This document shows, one piece after another, positions 1 to 13,900 of a DNA stretch of 64,000 nt (its first letter is position 1; each line of letters begins with the position of its first letter). Source of the DNA: Protonemura montana (lineage: Eukaryota; Arthropoda; Insecta; Plecoptera; Nemouridae); the NCBI GenBank assembly GCA_947568835.1, contig OX387602.1, positions 2,388,570 through 2,452,569 on the forward strand, in the 5' to 3' direction. The notes under the pieces were generated by a model. It was given only the letters and a program-made list of their open reading frames with translations. It had not been told where the DNA came from and did no database searches. The position numbers and the translations under genes are program-made.

Positions 1-1454
1 CCAGGACCTATGAATAAAAACGACAACGACTTGCCTTCGTTTCGTGCGAGCGACATTAACATTTTACTTCGAGCTCACATCTAGAATATTAAAGTACCCA
101 CACCCCCGATCCCTACATTTACTTCGAGTCTAACGAAGTCGGTGTTTCTTCTGCAACCGACAAAAGACAACTACTAACGCAAACGCGAGTAAGAACAGGG
201 TGTAGCGGGTAATTTTCTTGCTTTCAAAGAGCAAAACATTTTTCTGTGTGTTTCCCAAACAAGCTGTCTTGAATTTGATATTTTGATCCTCTTCATATTT
301 GATGTTTATGTATTTTTCCTCATGAACATTGCATGGTTTTTGTGGGATGTTCTCTTTGTGAGCCTCGAGCTCATATATATACGAACTTGTGGCGAGAGAA
401 AAAACACACTGAATAAACATGGTTCAACTAACATGAAGTTATTGTGGCATTTAGTAGCTGTTAGCATGGCGGAATGATGTTGATTCATGAGTTTTTCAGC
501 AAATTTTCCCTGGGCATAATCATTACATGCCCCTGGGCGCAGTAGACGGAAAGAAAATAAGTAAATCCAGCGTGGAGTGAGGAATCGGATTATAACCAAT
601 GTATGCAAGTCTTTGACAAACCTGGTTTTTAATTCACACAGCGATTTGTGGGCTTGGTTCTTGTTTGAAACCTCAACCACATGCATTTTCCGTCTCGCGA
701 TTCAACTAAGATCAGGACATCCTGATGAACCAGAGAACGGCGGTCCTGTTTTTCATCAGCCTTTACAGTCTCTGTATCCTTATTGCTTACTGCATCTTAA
801 ATCAAATTCGTCATATTTTAATGAGCAGTCGTCTGAACGTGTATTTTGCAAAATGAAAAGACACTTTCTTTGCTCTTTATATGGAAAATACTTTATGTGT
901 AGCTTACTCGGGATTCGAACCTTGCGGCAATGTTTTCATAGTTTTATAATGAGATAGAAGCATCGTAAGATTAAAATAAAATACATTTGAAGGAAACAAA
1001 AAACTTCTTATTTAAGTAATGCTGCATTCAATTTTCCCGGATCTAATTTGCTTCGGTAATAACATAAAACTACAACCAATCAGAAAGAAAATTGTTTTTT
1101 ACACCCCCCATGTCTGATCACGGTATTTACTATGAAAGCCCTGCATCCACATCAAACACAAGGAGTTGGTCCTTTAACGGGGCATTAATAATTTTGGGAC
1201 GTTCAATTAGAGCGTCCGAGGGCGCGCTCCTGTATAATTCACTGCTGGCCTGGAATTCCAGGTGACCTCGGACTCAAGCATTCCAGTCCATCCGAGGGGC
1301 GATTTCACCGGTCCCCGGTTCCCATCGACACACGACGTCAACAGGCAAAAGGTACGATACCAAACCTTTTCTGCTTTTATTTAGTATCTTTAGATCTACA
1401 CTGAACTGGCTGGACGAATTCCCCTCAAGTTGTAACCATATGATTGAAGCACTG
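1..1454. other. No gene seen
   Basis: Mixed AT-rich sequence with overlapping open frames on both strands at 130-957 and no splice context. GGATTCGAACC at 910 resembles a tRNA B-box but has no pairing T-arm. Confidence 0.6.
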
Positions 1455-1593
1455 GGTGCAATTTTAATTGATGCATTTATAGTTGATGCAATTCTAGTTG
1501 GTGGAGTTTTAATTGGTGCAATTCTAACTGCTGGAGTTCTAGTAGGTTCTAGTTGGTGGAATTCTAGCCGGTTCGATTCTCTGGATGCTGGAA
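1455..1593. repeat. Degenerate 15-bp minisatellite
   Basis: Six consecutive units run from 1455 to 1544, of the form GGTGCAATTCTAGTT with substitutions. Decayed copies continue to about 1593. Because the period is a multiple of three, the plus strand reads as hydrophobic pentapeptides (GAILI, DAFIV, DAILV, GGVLI, GAILT, AGVLV) inside a 65-codon open frame. This resembles a pentapeptide repeat only superficially; the A(D/N)LXX signature is absent. Confidence 0.85.
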
Positions 1594-4500
1594 ACGCTCA
1601 AAATTATGCCATTCGTTGGAGTTTTTACGCTTTATAGAAGAAAAGCAGTGAATACAGAAAGGGAAAATTGGCTTACCCCGCATTGAAGCGAGCGCAGTTA
1701 ACGTGTAGCTTTAGAGTAAACTTTGCAAGTCAAATTCACAAAACAAACACAGGTTAAAATTATTTTAAAGCTGATCGACAGAACTAACATCGCTTAACAA
1801 GTGCTGGCATTTTTTTTCAAAGGATAGCACGCACATTTGCAGATGATTTAAAATTTAAAATTAATATAAATCATGAGTGCACGCTTATCGCTTCTGTACA
1901 GCAATCCTGTAATGAGCGTTACAGCCATGTGTACAGAGCTACTTTGACATTATGACGACGCAGGAAACTACATTTGGGCAATCTACGAAGACCGATAAAA
2001 CTTAATTCAATGTCCCGCGATTAGTACTATATTTCTACATTATTTTATTACTTTTTCCAATTTCATTTGGCATTTGAAAACTTTTTCTAGCGAATCGCAC
2101 GGCCTGGAATTGAATTTTGCTTGCGTCTCTGCAGTATTCTTTTCGCCGGGTGTCCCGAATCGACCCACGGGTGTTTTGTTTTTTCGTCCTCGCACCGTAT
2201 TGGACCGTAGTCCCCATACCGTGGGCCAGGCGTGGACACGGCCAGCGGCGATGTTATGGGGTATACCGAATATTAGATCCACTTCTGTGAAAGGGGCATG
2301 ATTAATGGATAGTACCCGGCGTCCCGTGCACTGGCCGCGCTCAGGCCGAGAAGCAAGAAGTTCTGTGAACGCATATTTGACACGTTTAATATCGGAACGT
2401 TCGCTTCGTTATCTTATAGCCAGGCAAAAATATCAATCAAACCTTCACGGTGTATTGTCATCGAGCAGCAGCCGTGAATTAAAAAAACATTTAGGGGTTG
2501 AAAGAGCTCTATTGAAAAAACTACGGGGAAAAACATTAATCTCAAAATCCAATTATTTTCTATTAAACGAATGAATAAACTCAACAAGATGATGAAGATG
2601 ATAAGGACGGGGAGCGTCCCACACTTGAGCGGCGGTACACGGGCGTTGCGTGAAAAGGCGTGCGGATTAACTTCCGGTCCAGCTCGTGATGGATGGCTGA
2701 GTGATTGAGTGGAGTGATATCAGCTGGTAATTATGCACGATCCGGGCCGGCCGGTCGGTCGGCCTCGCTGTATCTTATCAGCTGAATGCGTGTCAGGTCA
2801 GCTGGTTTTAATATATCCTCCAAAAGCTGACACTCTTTTCATGTCGCGAGCCCAATTTTCACGGGCGATGCTCACATTTCGTACGCATGAATACCTTATG
2901 GTATTTTTTTAACCGTGTTTATGGTAGTGTTCCATAAACTAGCTGGCCTGTGGTATGATTTTACTGGTCTGTTTTAAATGTGCCGAGCAATTAGTTTTTG
3001 CTTGCAAGGAATGTTACACGAGAAAAACTCATCCTGCCTTCCAGACATCAATTCCAAATGTAACGGAATCGCGCAGCGCAATTGCAACTTATTGATGTTG
3101 TTGGTTGGTTGGTATCATCGCCGAACGGTATTCGTGGCTGCCATGGTGTTCACGGAAACTGCAGGCGAGTGAACAAACGGTATGTTTACGCGACGACGGC
3201 GCCGCTCTTGCCACCAGGGCGTCGCGACGCCGAGTTTCTGGGTGAGAGCTTTCGCTCCATCGTGGCCAAGTGCCAGGGAACCTCAATCATATACGGCGCG
3301 GCACCATGTGGCACGCCCGTTTAGCAGGGGCTAGGGCGAGAGCAAAAAGTGTAACATTCGCAGTAAATATTCAAAATTTGAAAGGTCTAAGGCGCCGGAA
3401 GGGTGACAGGACTGCATTTCGAGTGAGAAATTTTCACATTACTAAATGTTGTTTTCTTTCCATGGAGTAACACCAAGCAATCTTAAACTCGAGCGGCGTG
3501 GTTTGTAAACCAGGCTTTCGAACGCGAGGCAGCAACTTGAAAGTACTATAGAACGTACTTCCATTCCATCCCGTTCCATGTAATGATGGTGATTGTCGAC
3601 ACTTCTCTTTGCGACAATGGGGAAAACGGTCCTTCAATTCCTTTAAATACAATATCTGCCCTCTGAATTGGCTCATATATGCTAATGCCGGAATAAAAAT
3701 TCCGGGCGGTTAAATCCGAATCGTAAGTGCGAACTTTCGGTAACATTACTTTGAAGCCCACAATTTTCGCTTCATTAAAGTTGGCTGGTTAAATCACACG
3801 GTCTCTGAACGACGGGGGGAAAGGAAAATCCCCTCGCAGCTCTCAAACTGTTCACCATTCGGAAAAAAAAAACAGCGCCGTTCAGTCTCTCGTAAAAGTT
3901 GATAGCGGGCCTCCTTTTGTGCTGACGAGATGTGAATTGTGAATTCATTAGAAGAAAAGATCTTCTATTTTCTTTTATGAAATGGTATTATGCGATTTGC
4001 AGGGAATGATAAAGACAGGGGCGTGATTGATTATGAGTTAGTGCTGAGCAGTGCACGCCTCGAGACGAGTCGCACGCGACTCCAAAGAGGAGGTGCTCAT
4101 TAGGCGTAATTAATACACTATTGAAAGTGAGTTTTTATTCCTATCTTTTTGAATAACGAACCAGAAAATGATGCGTACGTTCTGCTAGAGCAAAAAATAA
4201 ATAAAATTGGGCTGGAGGGTATGCAGCAATGTCACCGCGCTAGGGAGCAATTCTTTTTAATGCACCTTTAATCGAAGCAATAAACGCAGCCTCTTCTATC
4301 AAAGGGAGGCACAAAGTTTGGTATTAGTTCGGCTTATGATCGTATAATATTCGCGGCTTCATCAGCCTCCATACGTGCAGGGAAAGTTTAATTAAATTTG
4401 TTTAAAGGAGATTAAAACAGGCGACAACTCAAAGGTTTGTCGATACACTTGCGAATTATACCAAAAATAATACACTTCAGATTGATCAGTGCACCCGAAA

Positions 4501-4993
4501 TTAAACTGAGCGATTGAATGCTTTTGCGGCGACCGAACAAACAGCTTTAAACTAAATTATAATTAATTTGATGCAACCCAAACTGTGTTTGTAAACGCAA
4601 GTGTTGTCAATAAATAGTTACTCTCTTCACCGCAACTATCTCAGCTCTGATTGCCGAAATTGTGCATTCTAATTAATTAACACCCCCAAACACCACTAAC
4701 AATTACTGGGCACCGGATTTTTGTCGCATTCCACGCCCATCACATCTCAACTCCACATAACGCCGACAGTGGCAATTATTAATAAACATTGGATGATACG
4801 TGAGTGTTGATGTCAGCTTGGCCCTTGGCCGAAACTCAAACGGCCGAATTAATTAGGCAAGGCACTACCCTCTCCCACCGGACCACGGGATGTGGGGGGG
4901 GGGAGGGTGCAGGCAGTTGCTGACTGATGACCACTACTCATTTCATTCCATTCGGAAGCGCGGGCGACCGCCGGTCCTTTCCGTGCTTTCCGG

Positions 4994-4997
<4 letters not shown>
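1594..4997. other. No gene established
   Basis: AT-rich sequence with moderate GC near 2.1-2.35 and 3.17-3.33 kb. A minus-strand donor (GCGGG|GTAAGCC) at 1,675 follows 10-15 open codons ending HVNCARFNAG. A plus-strand GTGAGA donor occurs at 3,241. Neither gives a convincing exon. The 4.54-4.85-kb part is dense in TAATTA/AATTAATTA cores, the type bound by homeodomain proteins. Confidence 0.5.
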
Positions 4998-5024
<27 letters not shown>

Positions 5025-5039
5025 AGCGACGGCGACGGC
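4998..5039. repeat. GGC trinucleotide repeat in a GC-rich island
   Basis: There are eight or nine GGC units with one GGT, grading into AGC-GAC-GGC. On the plus strand two frames read as poly-Gly or poly-Ala and continue open on both sides. I could not support an exon here: the following GTCCCG is a poor donor. Confidence 0.85.
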
Positions 5040-8000
5040 CCTCTATTCCGACCGCAGAATGGCTTCATTTATCAGGTCCCGCTCGGCGCGCTCTCTGCTG
5101 CGTCGGGTTTTCATTTGGTTTGGGTTTAAGGTGGGAAATAGCGCCCTTGTGAATGTCCCCTTTCTTGGCTTTCACGCACACTTTTGAGATCGTAATTCTG
5201 AATAGGCATCAGCGAAGCGTCTGGCGCCGCGTATAATAGTACAGGAATGATTCAGTTTGGATTGTGCAATAAGTGTCACTGCTTCGTCTCAACAATTACC
5301 TTCCCTATGCTGAATTGTAGGAATTGTTGCTATTGTACACGGCATGTTTTAGTAGGACATGTCCCATAAAGTGGAAGGTACAGCGACGTTCCTTCCTGAG
5401 CTCTTGTAAAATATTATGATACGAAATGCAAGTAGCATAAAATATGCATGCATCCTCACAAGAATGTCCTGAATATGTATGAACATTATGCTCGTAAACG
5501 GGCAAATTAAATCGTGATACACTCCCAGAGGGGCTTCCCCGTGTAGTGTTTTCTCCACGAGGAGGGATTGCCAATTTCTCGAGCAAGAATGTTGATATCT
5601 TCCTCAGTCTCACATCTGAGATCAACGAGTGGGTTTAGTATGCTTTGAGCATATTTCTTTGCTTTTTTCATCTCCACTGAAAGAATAATAATCCTTTACT
5701 TTACTGAAAATTCTTTTTGCATATTTTTCATATAAATTCTTTTATTATTCAACCCCAAGTCAAGTTGACACAAATGATAAAACGTCTTAGAGAGGAAGCA
5801 TGTTATTTTCCTTGGACTCGCGAGCGGCTTATCAGACACAAGGGTTCGCGCTTTAGACATCTTCAAAGCGAGTTGCTGCCTCGGTATGTACCTGACGTCC
5901 TGTGACCTCCATATCTCAGGAGCCGAATCACGGTACTACATCAAATTAAGTTTTAAATGTCACCGACATAATCTTCCCTCGTCAAAAAGCGCTGGCAAAA
6001 CGTGGCTTTGTTTTAACGCTTGCTCTAAAAGAAAACAATGCGGGTTTTGCAAGATAACGCAATAGTTTCTGTGTATAGTTTCTCTGCAACGACAATAACG
6101 CTGCTTGAATAACTAAAGGAAGTGTTTTCACTCTTGAGTAGTCGTGTATTTCGCAGAAAGACGCACAAATGTCTTTATGTGCGAATTATTCAAATGGCTG
6201 GCCAACAAGATGGCTACGGTTGCTAGCGCCACGGCGAGCCGAGCTCAAAAGCGAGCTGCTCACAGATGAAATCTTGTTGTTTGTGATTCGAGCTTTCGTG
6301 ACTTTTGCCCTCTCCTCGGTTAAGTGATTTCACAAAGTGAGTCCTTCCTTCTCCCCTTTCTGACCCGAGGGCAACATTTCATCCCAGCCGCGGGCATATG
6401 TTGGTGCCTGGCCTACTGAAGCGTTTCATGAAAATTGAAATATTTCCATAGACTTACAAATATAAAGTGCGTAACATATCTCAAGAAATTTACCTGAACA
6501 GAATACCTTTACCACGGTTAACCGTCAATGCTACTAAAGATTTGAAGGCGACTAAACTTATTATGCTTTGACTAAAGAAATCCATGAAAAACGGAGGCAT
6601 TTCACAACCCAACTCGCAAATATTCCGAAATAAAATCTGATTTTCATCTCCTTTAGTGTTGTTCAAAATTCAGATCACGTTCTGGTAAATTTATTTTAAA
6701 TTCAAATATGCAGTCAGTGCAGCATCTCTTTGCCGAATCATGTACCATTCGGCTCATCAGCGAGCGGCATTCGATCCAAGACATCCATTCTTGCGCATTC
6801 CATCGTCTATCATACCGCAACCAAATCAGGAGTATCGACTTTTACATCTCATACACGCAGTTGCAATTTGAAATAGTGCCTGGAAACTCCCATTGAATTT
6901 TTGCACGCAACGAAAAAAAAAAGCGAAACAAACCGCGACAGCGAACGATCGCCCGTCGTTTATAGATCAGCACGCGACTGATGGCGACAATACTTTCGCA
7001 TTATTCGTGGGCACGATTGCTTCGCGCCCGCCCCCCTTCTCAAATAGTACAGCGGCTCGGCGCGTGTCCTCCGGGACACCCGCTGGATGATAGTGCACGA
7101 ACTGGGCCATCTCCCGTCTCCGCCCCATCTGCACGAGATTATAGGGTGCGCCGAGCATCGAGACACTGCACACTATCCGTCTTTTGTGTATTATAGATCA
7201 TCCAATCGGAACAGGCCTCTATGTGTTTTCCTCTTATTGTCCCAAACTCCCTAGCGCCTGTTTGAATTTCCACAACTCCATATTCTGCATGTATGCATTA
7301 CTCTTCAAGTTGAACCCTCGGTGAAAGCCGGTACCAAGCCTCTGCGACTGCTCAAGGTACAAAATGCTTGCTACCGCTCGCCTCCCGTTCCCGTCTATGC
7401 GAGGATCGTGCGAGACCATTTTAATATGCGAAGTCTTGAAAGCATACTTGAATATAGCTTTTCCTTGCATCACAAAAGGGTGGTTCTACAATACTACATT
7501 AGAATTCTCAACAAAAAAAAAAACAGAAAAATTCATAGACAAACCCTCATGGGGTAGATGTTGATAGAATGTATCCTGAACGAATGACATACACCACCGA
7601 CCGCTGTAATAAGCTGGCATCAATGCAACTATTTCTTTCCAGAGAAAGAAAATTGTGTTCTGGTACACAATCGTATGAATCATTGTTTGTCTGCTTCCCA
7701 TCTCTGTGCAGTTTTCTTTAGAGGAAGCCACGGATTTGGGAATCATTAGCCTTATACTCGGCAAGTTGTCCGTACACAGCTGCAAGCCAATAAACCAATA
7801 GTGACACCTCGGCAGGAACGTGACGGGATCAATAAGCACCACTTGCCAAAGAAATTCGGGAGCAGTTTGAGATTCCAACCGACCAAGTAGAAGATGCCTC
7901 TGAATTGCACGAGTTTCTTCTTAATGTTCAACGATTTTCGATACGGGCCACAAAATCGATTACCTAGTAGAGAAGAACGATTTAAATACCTCATACTATA

Positions 8001-10951
8001 TGGAAAAGTATTGGGAGACGACACAACTTTGAAACTTATAATACGTGTTTCATCGCAGAAGAGATTTGAAAAAACATTACACCAATTTCGTTTTCAACGC
8101 CTTTTAGATATGGGCATAGCTATGACGTTTTTCAAAAGAGAAATTGATGTTCATGGAAACTCACTTCAAAACGTACAGCTTTTGCGCGCTGAAGTTGATT
8201 TTATTCCAGAACGTTTTAAGAGAAATGTATCCCGAGCTGAAGACAGAAGTATGGTATCAAGTACTAAGAATTCCGTCTCTTTCGTTCCATTACTTTAAAG
8301 GATGTTTCCCGCTAGAGCTTTCCTTCTCGAATAACTATTTTGTAAAATTAGGAAAAACTAAAACATATATCTTGCTGGCAATCAAAGATCTTTCGACACT
8401 CTAAAACTCTTCTCTTTAGACACTCGAGAGGAAATCCGAACTGACCATTTCCCCAAACTGAAACATTATTTTCTTGTTTTTTAAAAGAAAAAGTTTAAGA
8501 AATGTTCTCGATTAATAAAGCTGAGACAATATTTCACGACGAATGATATTGATATGACTATTAAAACAGGACCATGAAAAGGCTCGAGGTGGAAATGACA
8601 AGGCGACAGCGGGGAGTTTCAGGTACCGGGTCAAGTAAGAGACGCAGATGATCACCGAGGGAAGGATCCTGACAGAAAATGAAAACAAATGACACGGAAG
8701 GATAGCAAAATGACAGAGCGAGTTTGTCAGAGAAATAAAAGACGATATGAGCAAACAAGTCTGGTAGAAAAGGTAGCTGCGAGACATCGTATCATAAAAT
8801 ATGTTGTTTTGCGACGCTAACAGTTGAAAACGGCAATCGTTTGGAAGGTACAGCTCTCGAAATTACACGTCATGCATTTTACAACGACCAGTGCAATTGC
8901 TTCTAACCTAACGCTGCAAGTTTGAAGTGAACTCAAATAGATTAAGAATACGGAAACGAACAAAATGGTTCAACTTTCCAAGCTTGGAACATTTCGGTTT
9001 CCAAAGCTCTTGGAACTAGTTTTCATTTTCGTCCATCTCGGTGAAATGCACATGCGACGTGAATTATAAAAGGAACATTAGTAGCCTGTTTAATGTTCTG
9101 CCGATCTATGTACTCGGTGAATGCTCGATACTGCACGTTTGGTTTGAGTTCAGCTCTGCTTTGATCAAATTTACGCTCGTGCCACGACTACATTGACAGA
9201 ATAGCTGATCGCGAACGTTTGAGCGCCGCGGCGCTGCCGACGCCGACGCGGTTTAGCCATGGCTTCGCCGAGGAGTCATTACCGTCAAAATCAGTCGCGC
9301 ACAAAGACTCACGATTTCGCCGTGGGTTGGGGTTGGGTTGAGGGGAGAAGAGGAAGCAGCAGATATCCTCGCGCGATGTAGCTTATATATTGGTGTTCTC
9401 ACAATCATGCCTTTGTCAACCTTACGCATCATCTTTCTATTGTCGGCGAATCCAATGAGCCATTTTCCTTGAAATGACGTGAATGAGAGTCGACGCCAAG
9501 TAAGAATGATATTCAGTTGCTTGTGTTGTGTGCCGCAGTTATATTAATGAGGTAGCACGCTTCGAAATGAAATGACAGCCAGAAAAATGATATTTTTGGA
9601 GTAAGTTCGCCTTAACAGCCGCAACTGCTCGCCCCAAAAATTCGCAAAATTGTACTAACATTGAGACTGGAGTCGTTATTTTCCTTGTTTTGAAATTTTA
9701 TAAAGCTCCTCTTCATAATTCAAACAAACCCTTTAAATATTTAAAGCATGCGGTTTGATTTCTATATCTCGTGTTCAAATATTCTAACCCAATATCAGAT
9801 AGTATGTGGGGAGAAACTTGAGATATGCAAAGCATTGAGCCGGCATGAGATATCTGCCGGCAAGGAATCCGCTGATTGCCAAGCAACCTTGCGGTCTGTT
9901 GCGCTGACCGATACCACACTAACTCTCGTTTATTGACATTCCATCAGTGGTCAAAGCGCGGGAACGCGTCGACTTGGACCCAGGCGTGGTCTGGCGCCTC
10001 TTCCCTTGCCGTGTGGCGAAGGCGGGGAAACAGAACCGCGAGGCTTTCTTCCCCGCGCGCCGCGCGCTCTCACTACGTCGTGGACCGCGATGTGGAGAAA
10101 TGTTTCACGAAACAAATGGCAAACATAAGCGTGGCGGAGTGAGATCGCTGGAGCGAGCGCAAGGTTTTAAAAATGCACGTTTCATCTGTGTTCGTCTGAG
10201 GCAATGAGAAAAAAATGTTTACACAATGAAGCCATGGATGGAAAGGGAATGAGGAAAAATTAAACGTTTAGATAAGAAAAAGAGAAACAATATGAGCAAA
10301 GAGTATAGGCATACAAAGATGCAGGAGATCTTCCTGAGGTTCTAAGCGTTCGTGACCACTATTGCAAAGAAGACAGGGCGATTACTGGATGGTCTCCCTT
10401 TCCATCGTTTTAAGCGAGGGCCAAACATGCTAGAAGATTATAATTTATTTATAAATTTCCATTATTTTCAGTGGAAGTAATTTTTCCACGGCTCTTGTTT
10501 AAACGGAGGGAAATAAAAGTACTAGAGATAAAGGCTGCGAGTACCAAGGGTGAAATAAAAGCTCTTAACAGCGCGCGCGTTTTCCTCTGCCCCGACCATA
10601 AGCGAGTCCCACTCGTCACCGATCCCTGGGGAACTCCACGGAGGAGCCCGTGGGAGACGGTCACAAGCAGTTAGCTGCATAGAGCAGGCAGGAAGCGAGC
10701 CGATTTAGCTGCCGAAAACTTCTGTCCACTAAAACAGCAGATTGATTTAGTTAACATTTCGCGAAGGCGGGCGTTTTAAGCTTTCCTTTGTTTGAACTCG
10801 ATATTGTGGACAAAAGTCGACAGAAATGTCTGCAAACCAGAATAACTGAGTGATGGGTTACGCTATGACTGAGACTTATTTGTTTGTATTCGTTGATACA
10901 TTTCAATATTGATTTCTTGACTTTTTGGAGGAAAGTCACGCTCTTTCTCCT
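5040..10951. other. No gene established
   Basis: Mostly AT-rich sequence. GC islands at 7.0-7.17 and 9.95-10.17 kb have open frames on both strands. The longest frames (130-134 codons at 7.49-8.30 kb) have no domain and background codon use. A good TATAAAAG lies at 9,065 on the plus strand with no initiator at the right distance. Confidence 0.5.
6488..6508 (-). promoter_or_regulatory. Possible ratchet-type splice site, weak
   Basis: The minus strand reads GGTATTCTGTTCAG|GTAAATTTC. The acceptor tract is short and the donor is non-ideal (GTAAAT). It lies beyond the predicted stop of the minus-strand model, so it belongs to that gene only if the gene extends further down. Confidence 0.15.
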
Positions 10952-10978
10952 CCCCCCCCCCCCCCCCCCCCCCCCCCC
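10952..10978. repeat. Poly-C tract, 27 bases
   Basis: An uninterrupted run of C, flanked by CTCTTTCTCCT and TCCTCCTAC. Its true length is likely uncertain in assembly. The minus strand is a G-tract able to form G-quadruplex. Confidence 0.95.
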
Positions 10979-13900
10979 TCCTCCTACAAAGAAACATACG
11001 TCAAGCTTTTGAGCAATAATATCTATATCTGACATAAATGTGTCGAAGGTTGAAGGACTGTACGTTCCTCCGCTACGAGATGCAAAGAGACTCAATGCAA
11101 TAAACACTTCTCTGAGTTCTGCTGCCTCACGTCTTGCAAGAAATAAATTGAATATGAAAAGAATTCTCGATGCTAAAGAGTGAATTCCACATGGGAAGTT
11201 TTCTGATATTTGTATCAGAATGGACGATTCTTAGACATCGATTCAACCTCCTACTTATGGTATTAAGCAAGTATGAGGTGTCATGCTGTAGCTTCGCTAG
11301 GAAGCCACCTCCTGATGTGTTGGGGTGGCTTTTCCCGATCTTGCAACGACCTGAGGGGCCCTGGTGGTCGATCTTTTATCAGGTCAGTTCCCCCAAGAAG
11401 ATTTTTTACGCCGAGATCGAGGTGCATGTGGCAAATAAGTGCAGGCAGGTGATAGCGCTATGACCACATCAAAAAGAGAGAATGAACATAAAAGTGTGTG
11501 CAGAAGAAGATCAAGAGGAAATACACCACCCTATTCGGAAATGGCTTGCAGAAAAAGAAGCGTTATGTGAGGAAAACAAGTTTTTATCTAAATTCGGAGC
11601 TGAAAATGAGACGAGATAAATGTATATGAATACTGGTGAAACGCAAATGTGATGGAAAAGAAAATCCAAGTGAATTGAATGACGCTCTTTTTTACTTTTA
11701 AGAAATATCAACGACGGATTGCACACGAGAAACCGGTATTTCATTTCCTTTATTTAGATGACGTTTCTGGTCTCTGGAAGCCAGCAAACCATTGTGCAAG
11801 TACTTCAAACATTACCGCTGCCGTCGATTCAAAGCTTTTAATTTAAGATATACTCTCTGGCGCTGAACACTTGCTTTGGCTCCAAATCCTTCATTCACTT
11901 TGCAATCTTTTATAATTGCATTTTAAAATCTCGTTTGGCGTGTCACCAAAAGGGTAGTTTATTTTTATTTTTGCAAAACCAACTAAACGCGCATTTGTCT
12001 CGAGTGTTTTTCGAATCACTGATGCTCGCCGCCAACTCATTCTCCTTTTGATAGTATTTTAAATTGATAAAAATTACATTTTTTGTGTGAAAATGAAACG
12101 AAATTTAGCGTGGCCTGGACGAATCACAGGTAAATTGCTAAAATCTAGATGAGATAATGATGGCAAAGATTAAAGGCGATAGATTCGACGACCAGAAATG
12201 CTAGTAGCGCTAGAAACCGGCGCCTCCACAGCATAAACCACCACAAACCGGCCAACGCATGACCGTTCGCACCTCACGCGTGTGGACATCGTACGCACGC
12301 GCACTGCTGGGACCTTCTTCGCAAGTTTTACTCCCCGATTGCCGTGCCAATCCCACGCCAGTGGTATTTTTGTCAGATTTTTTTCTTTTCGGTTATTTTC
12401 TAGTCGAAGAAATCCAATTTATCGTGGAAACTCGTTTCTGCAGCCAGTGTTCGAAAGGTCAACTTTCCGGAAGATCATAAGAATAGCAGAAAAAAATGTA
12501 TCATCATCATTCCATGACAGATGAAAGTAATGCGTGGTGGTACCAAACAAAGATGAGGAAAATAATGATAAAAGCGTGAGATACGGACAAAGGAGAAGGG
12601 ACAGTAAAACAAGTTCGCTGACAACTGGACTAAGACACCATTACCCCTAACGTCGGAGTTGGGGGAACGGTGATAGCAGTCAGAGGAGTGCATGAGCAAA
12701 GAAAAATGGTATTGTAAAAGTAAACAAGACACTCTCAGCGCTTCCGACCGAATTCTTGACAAACAGCAACCTTTAATAATTCGGCAATGTTTTGCTGCAT
12801 TTAGCTCAACTTCAGTATCGACAAGCTGATGAAATTATTTGGTAAATACTTTTGCAATTTTCATCTGCAATATTTTCTTATTGGGAAGTGCAATCATGGA
12901 CATGTGTAATACCACTTCCAAGTGACACCATTTTTAATGAGTGGCCTCTATGCAACGTGCCTCTGTCGAGCTTGAAAGCAGGAAACATTCCGGGAGACGA
13001 TTTACACAGCCGTGAAACATTGTTGTTTCGACGTTTCTCGAAATAGCATAGCGAAACTCAATAGCAGCACGGTAAAGATTAACATGTTTAGCGGGTTTCG
13101 CCCTGTGCCAGCAATTCGAACGCTCGAGGCACGTCCCTGTCTGCTAATTAGAGTGGGCCTCGCAGCACGAACCACCTTCTAGGTGTGTAATCGTATAGTA
13201 CAAATCAGGATCATATCGCCCCGGAACTCGCCTCACGCCACGCCGTCGACGTGCGCTACAGAACTCGGCGGTGCTTCTATTCATCGCATCCCTTTGCACC
13301 ATTAGACTTATTTTCGTGCTTGCTTGGGGAGATAAAAAGAAAGGATTCGTCCCGGAGCCAAGAAGCTCCGCCAGTCGTTATGGCAATTGTGAGTGTTTTA
13401 TTTTATTGCGCCGAGGATACAGCACGAGAGCAAAAACAAAATTTTATTAAATCATCTGTAATTTTGTTTAGTCGAACGGAAAATGCTTTTACCAGCTTAG
13501 CTCATCTCTAGAATTCTGGCGGTCGAGGTTTTTTTTTTTGGTAGAAACTGGATTTTTTTCAACAAATGTCAAACATCCGCGCCTGCAAACTCTTTGGATT
13601 GTTGCACGAATTCCTGCAAATTACGGTATTTAGACGGTGGTGCGAAATTGAAATGCCGTCTTATTATGCGCCGACACGCACTGCTGGCACTGGCTTATTA
13701 TTAGCTCGTGGTAAAAAGTCACACACCACGCTGGTTATTGGGGTGGAAACGTTGGTCCGCGGACCGCACCTAGAGCCTTTGTGCGCCCGCGCAAAGAGAG
13801 TAATCACTTCCCGGAAGTGCCGGATTCGTAGCAGCGCCGTCATCGGCCCAGAACATTGCAGTTATTAATGGTTTTAATGGGAAATAAATCAGATTCCGTT

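Noticed and set aside
901..935. GGATTCGAACC, another B-box-like string
   Set aside because: The flanking bases do not pair as a T-stem and no other tRNA part is present.
7083..7112. A zinc-metalloprotease-like HELGH motif (WMIVHELGH) in one plus frame
   Set aside because: The frame is stopped about 20 codons upstream, there is no third zinc ligand or family context, and other frames of the same GC-rich block are open too. Likely chance.
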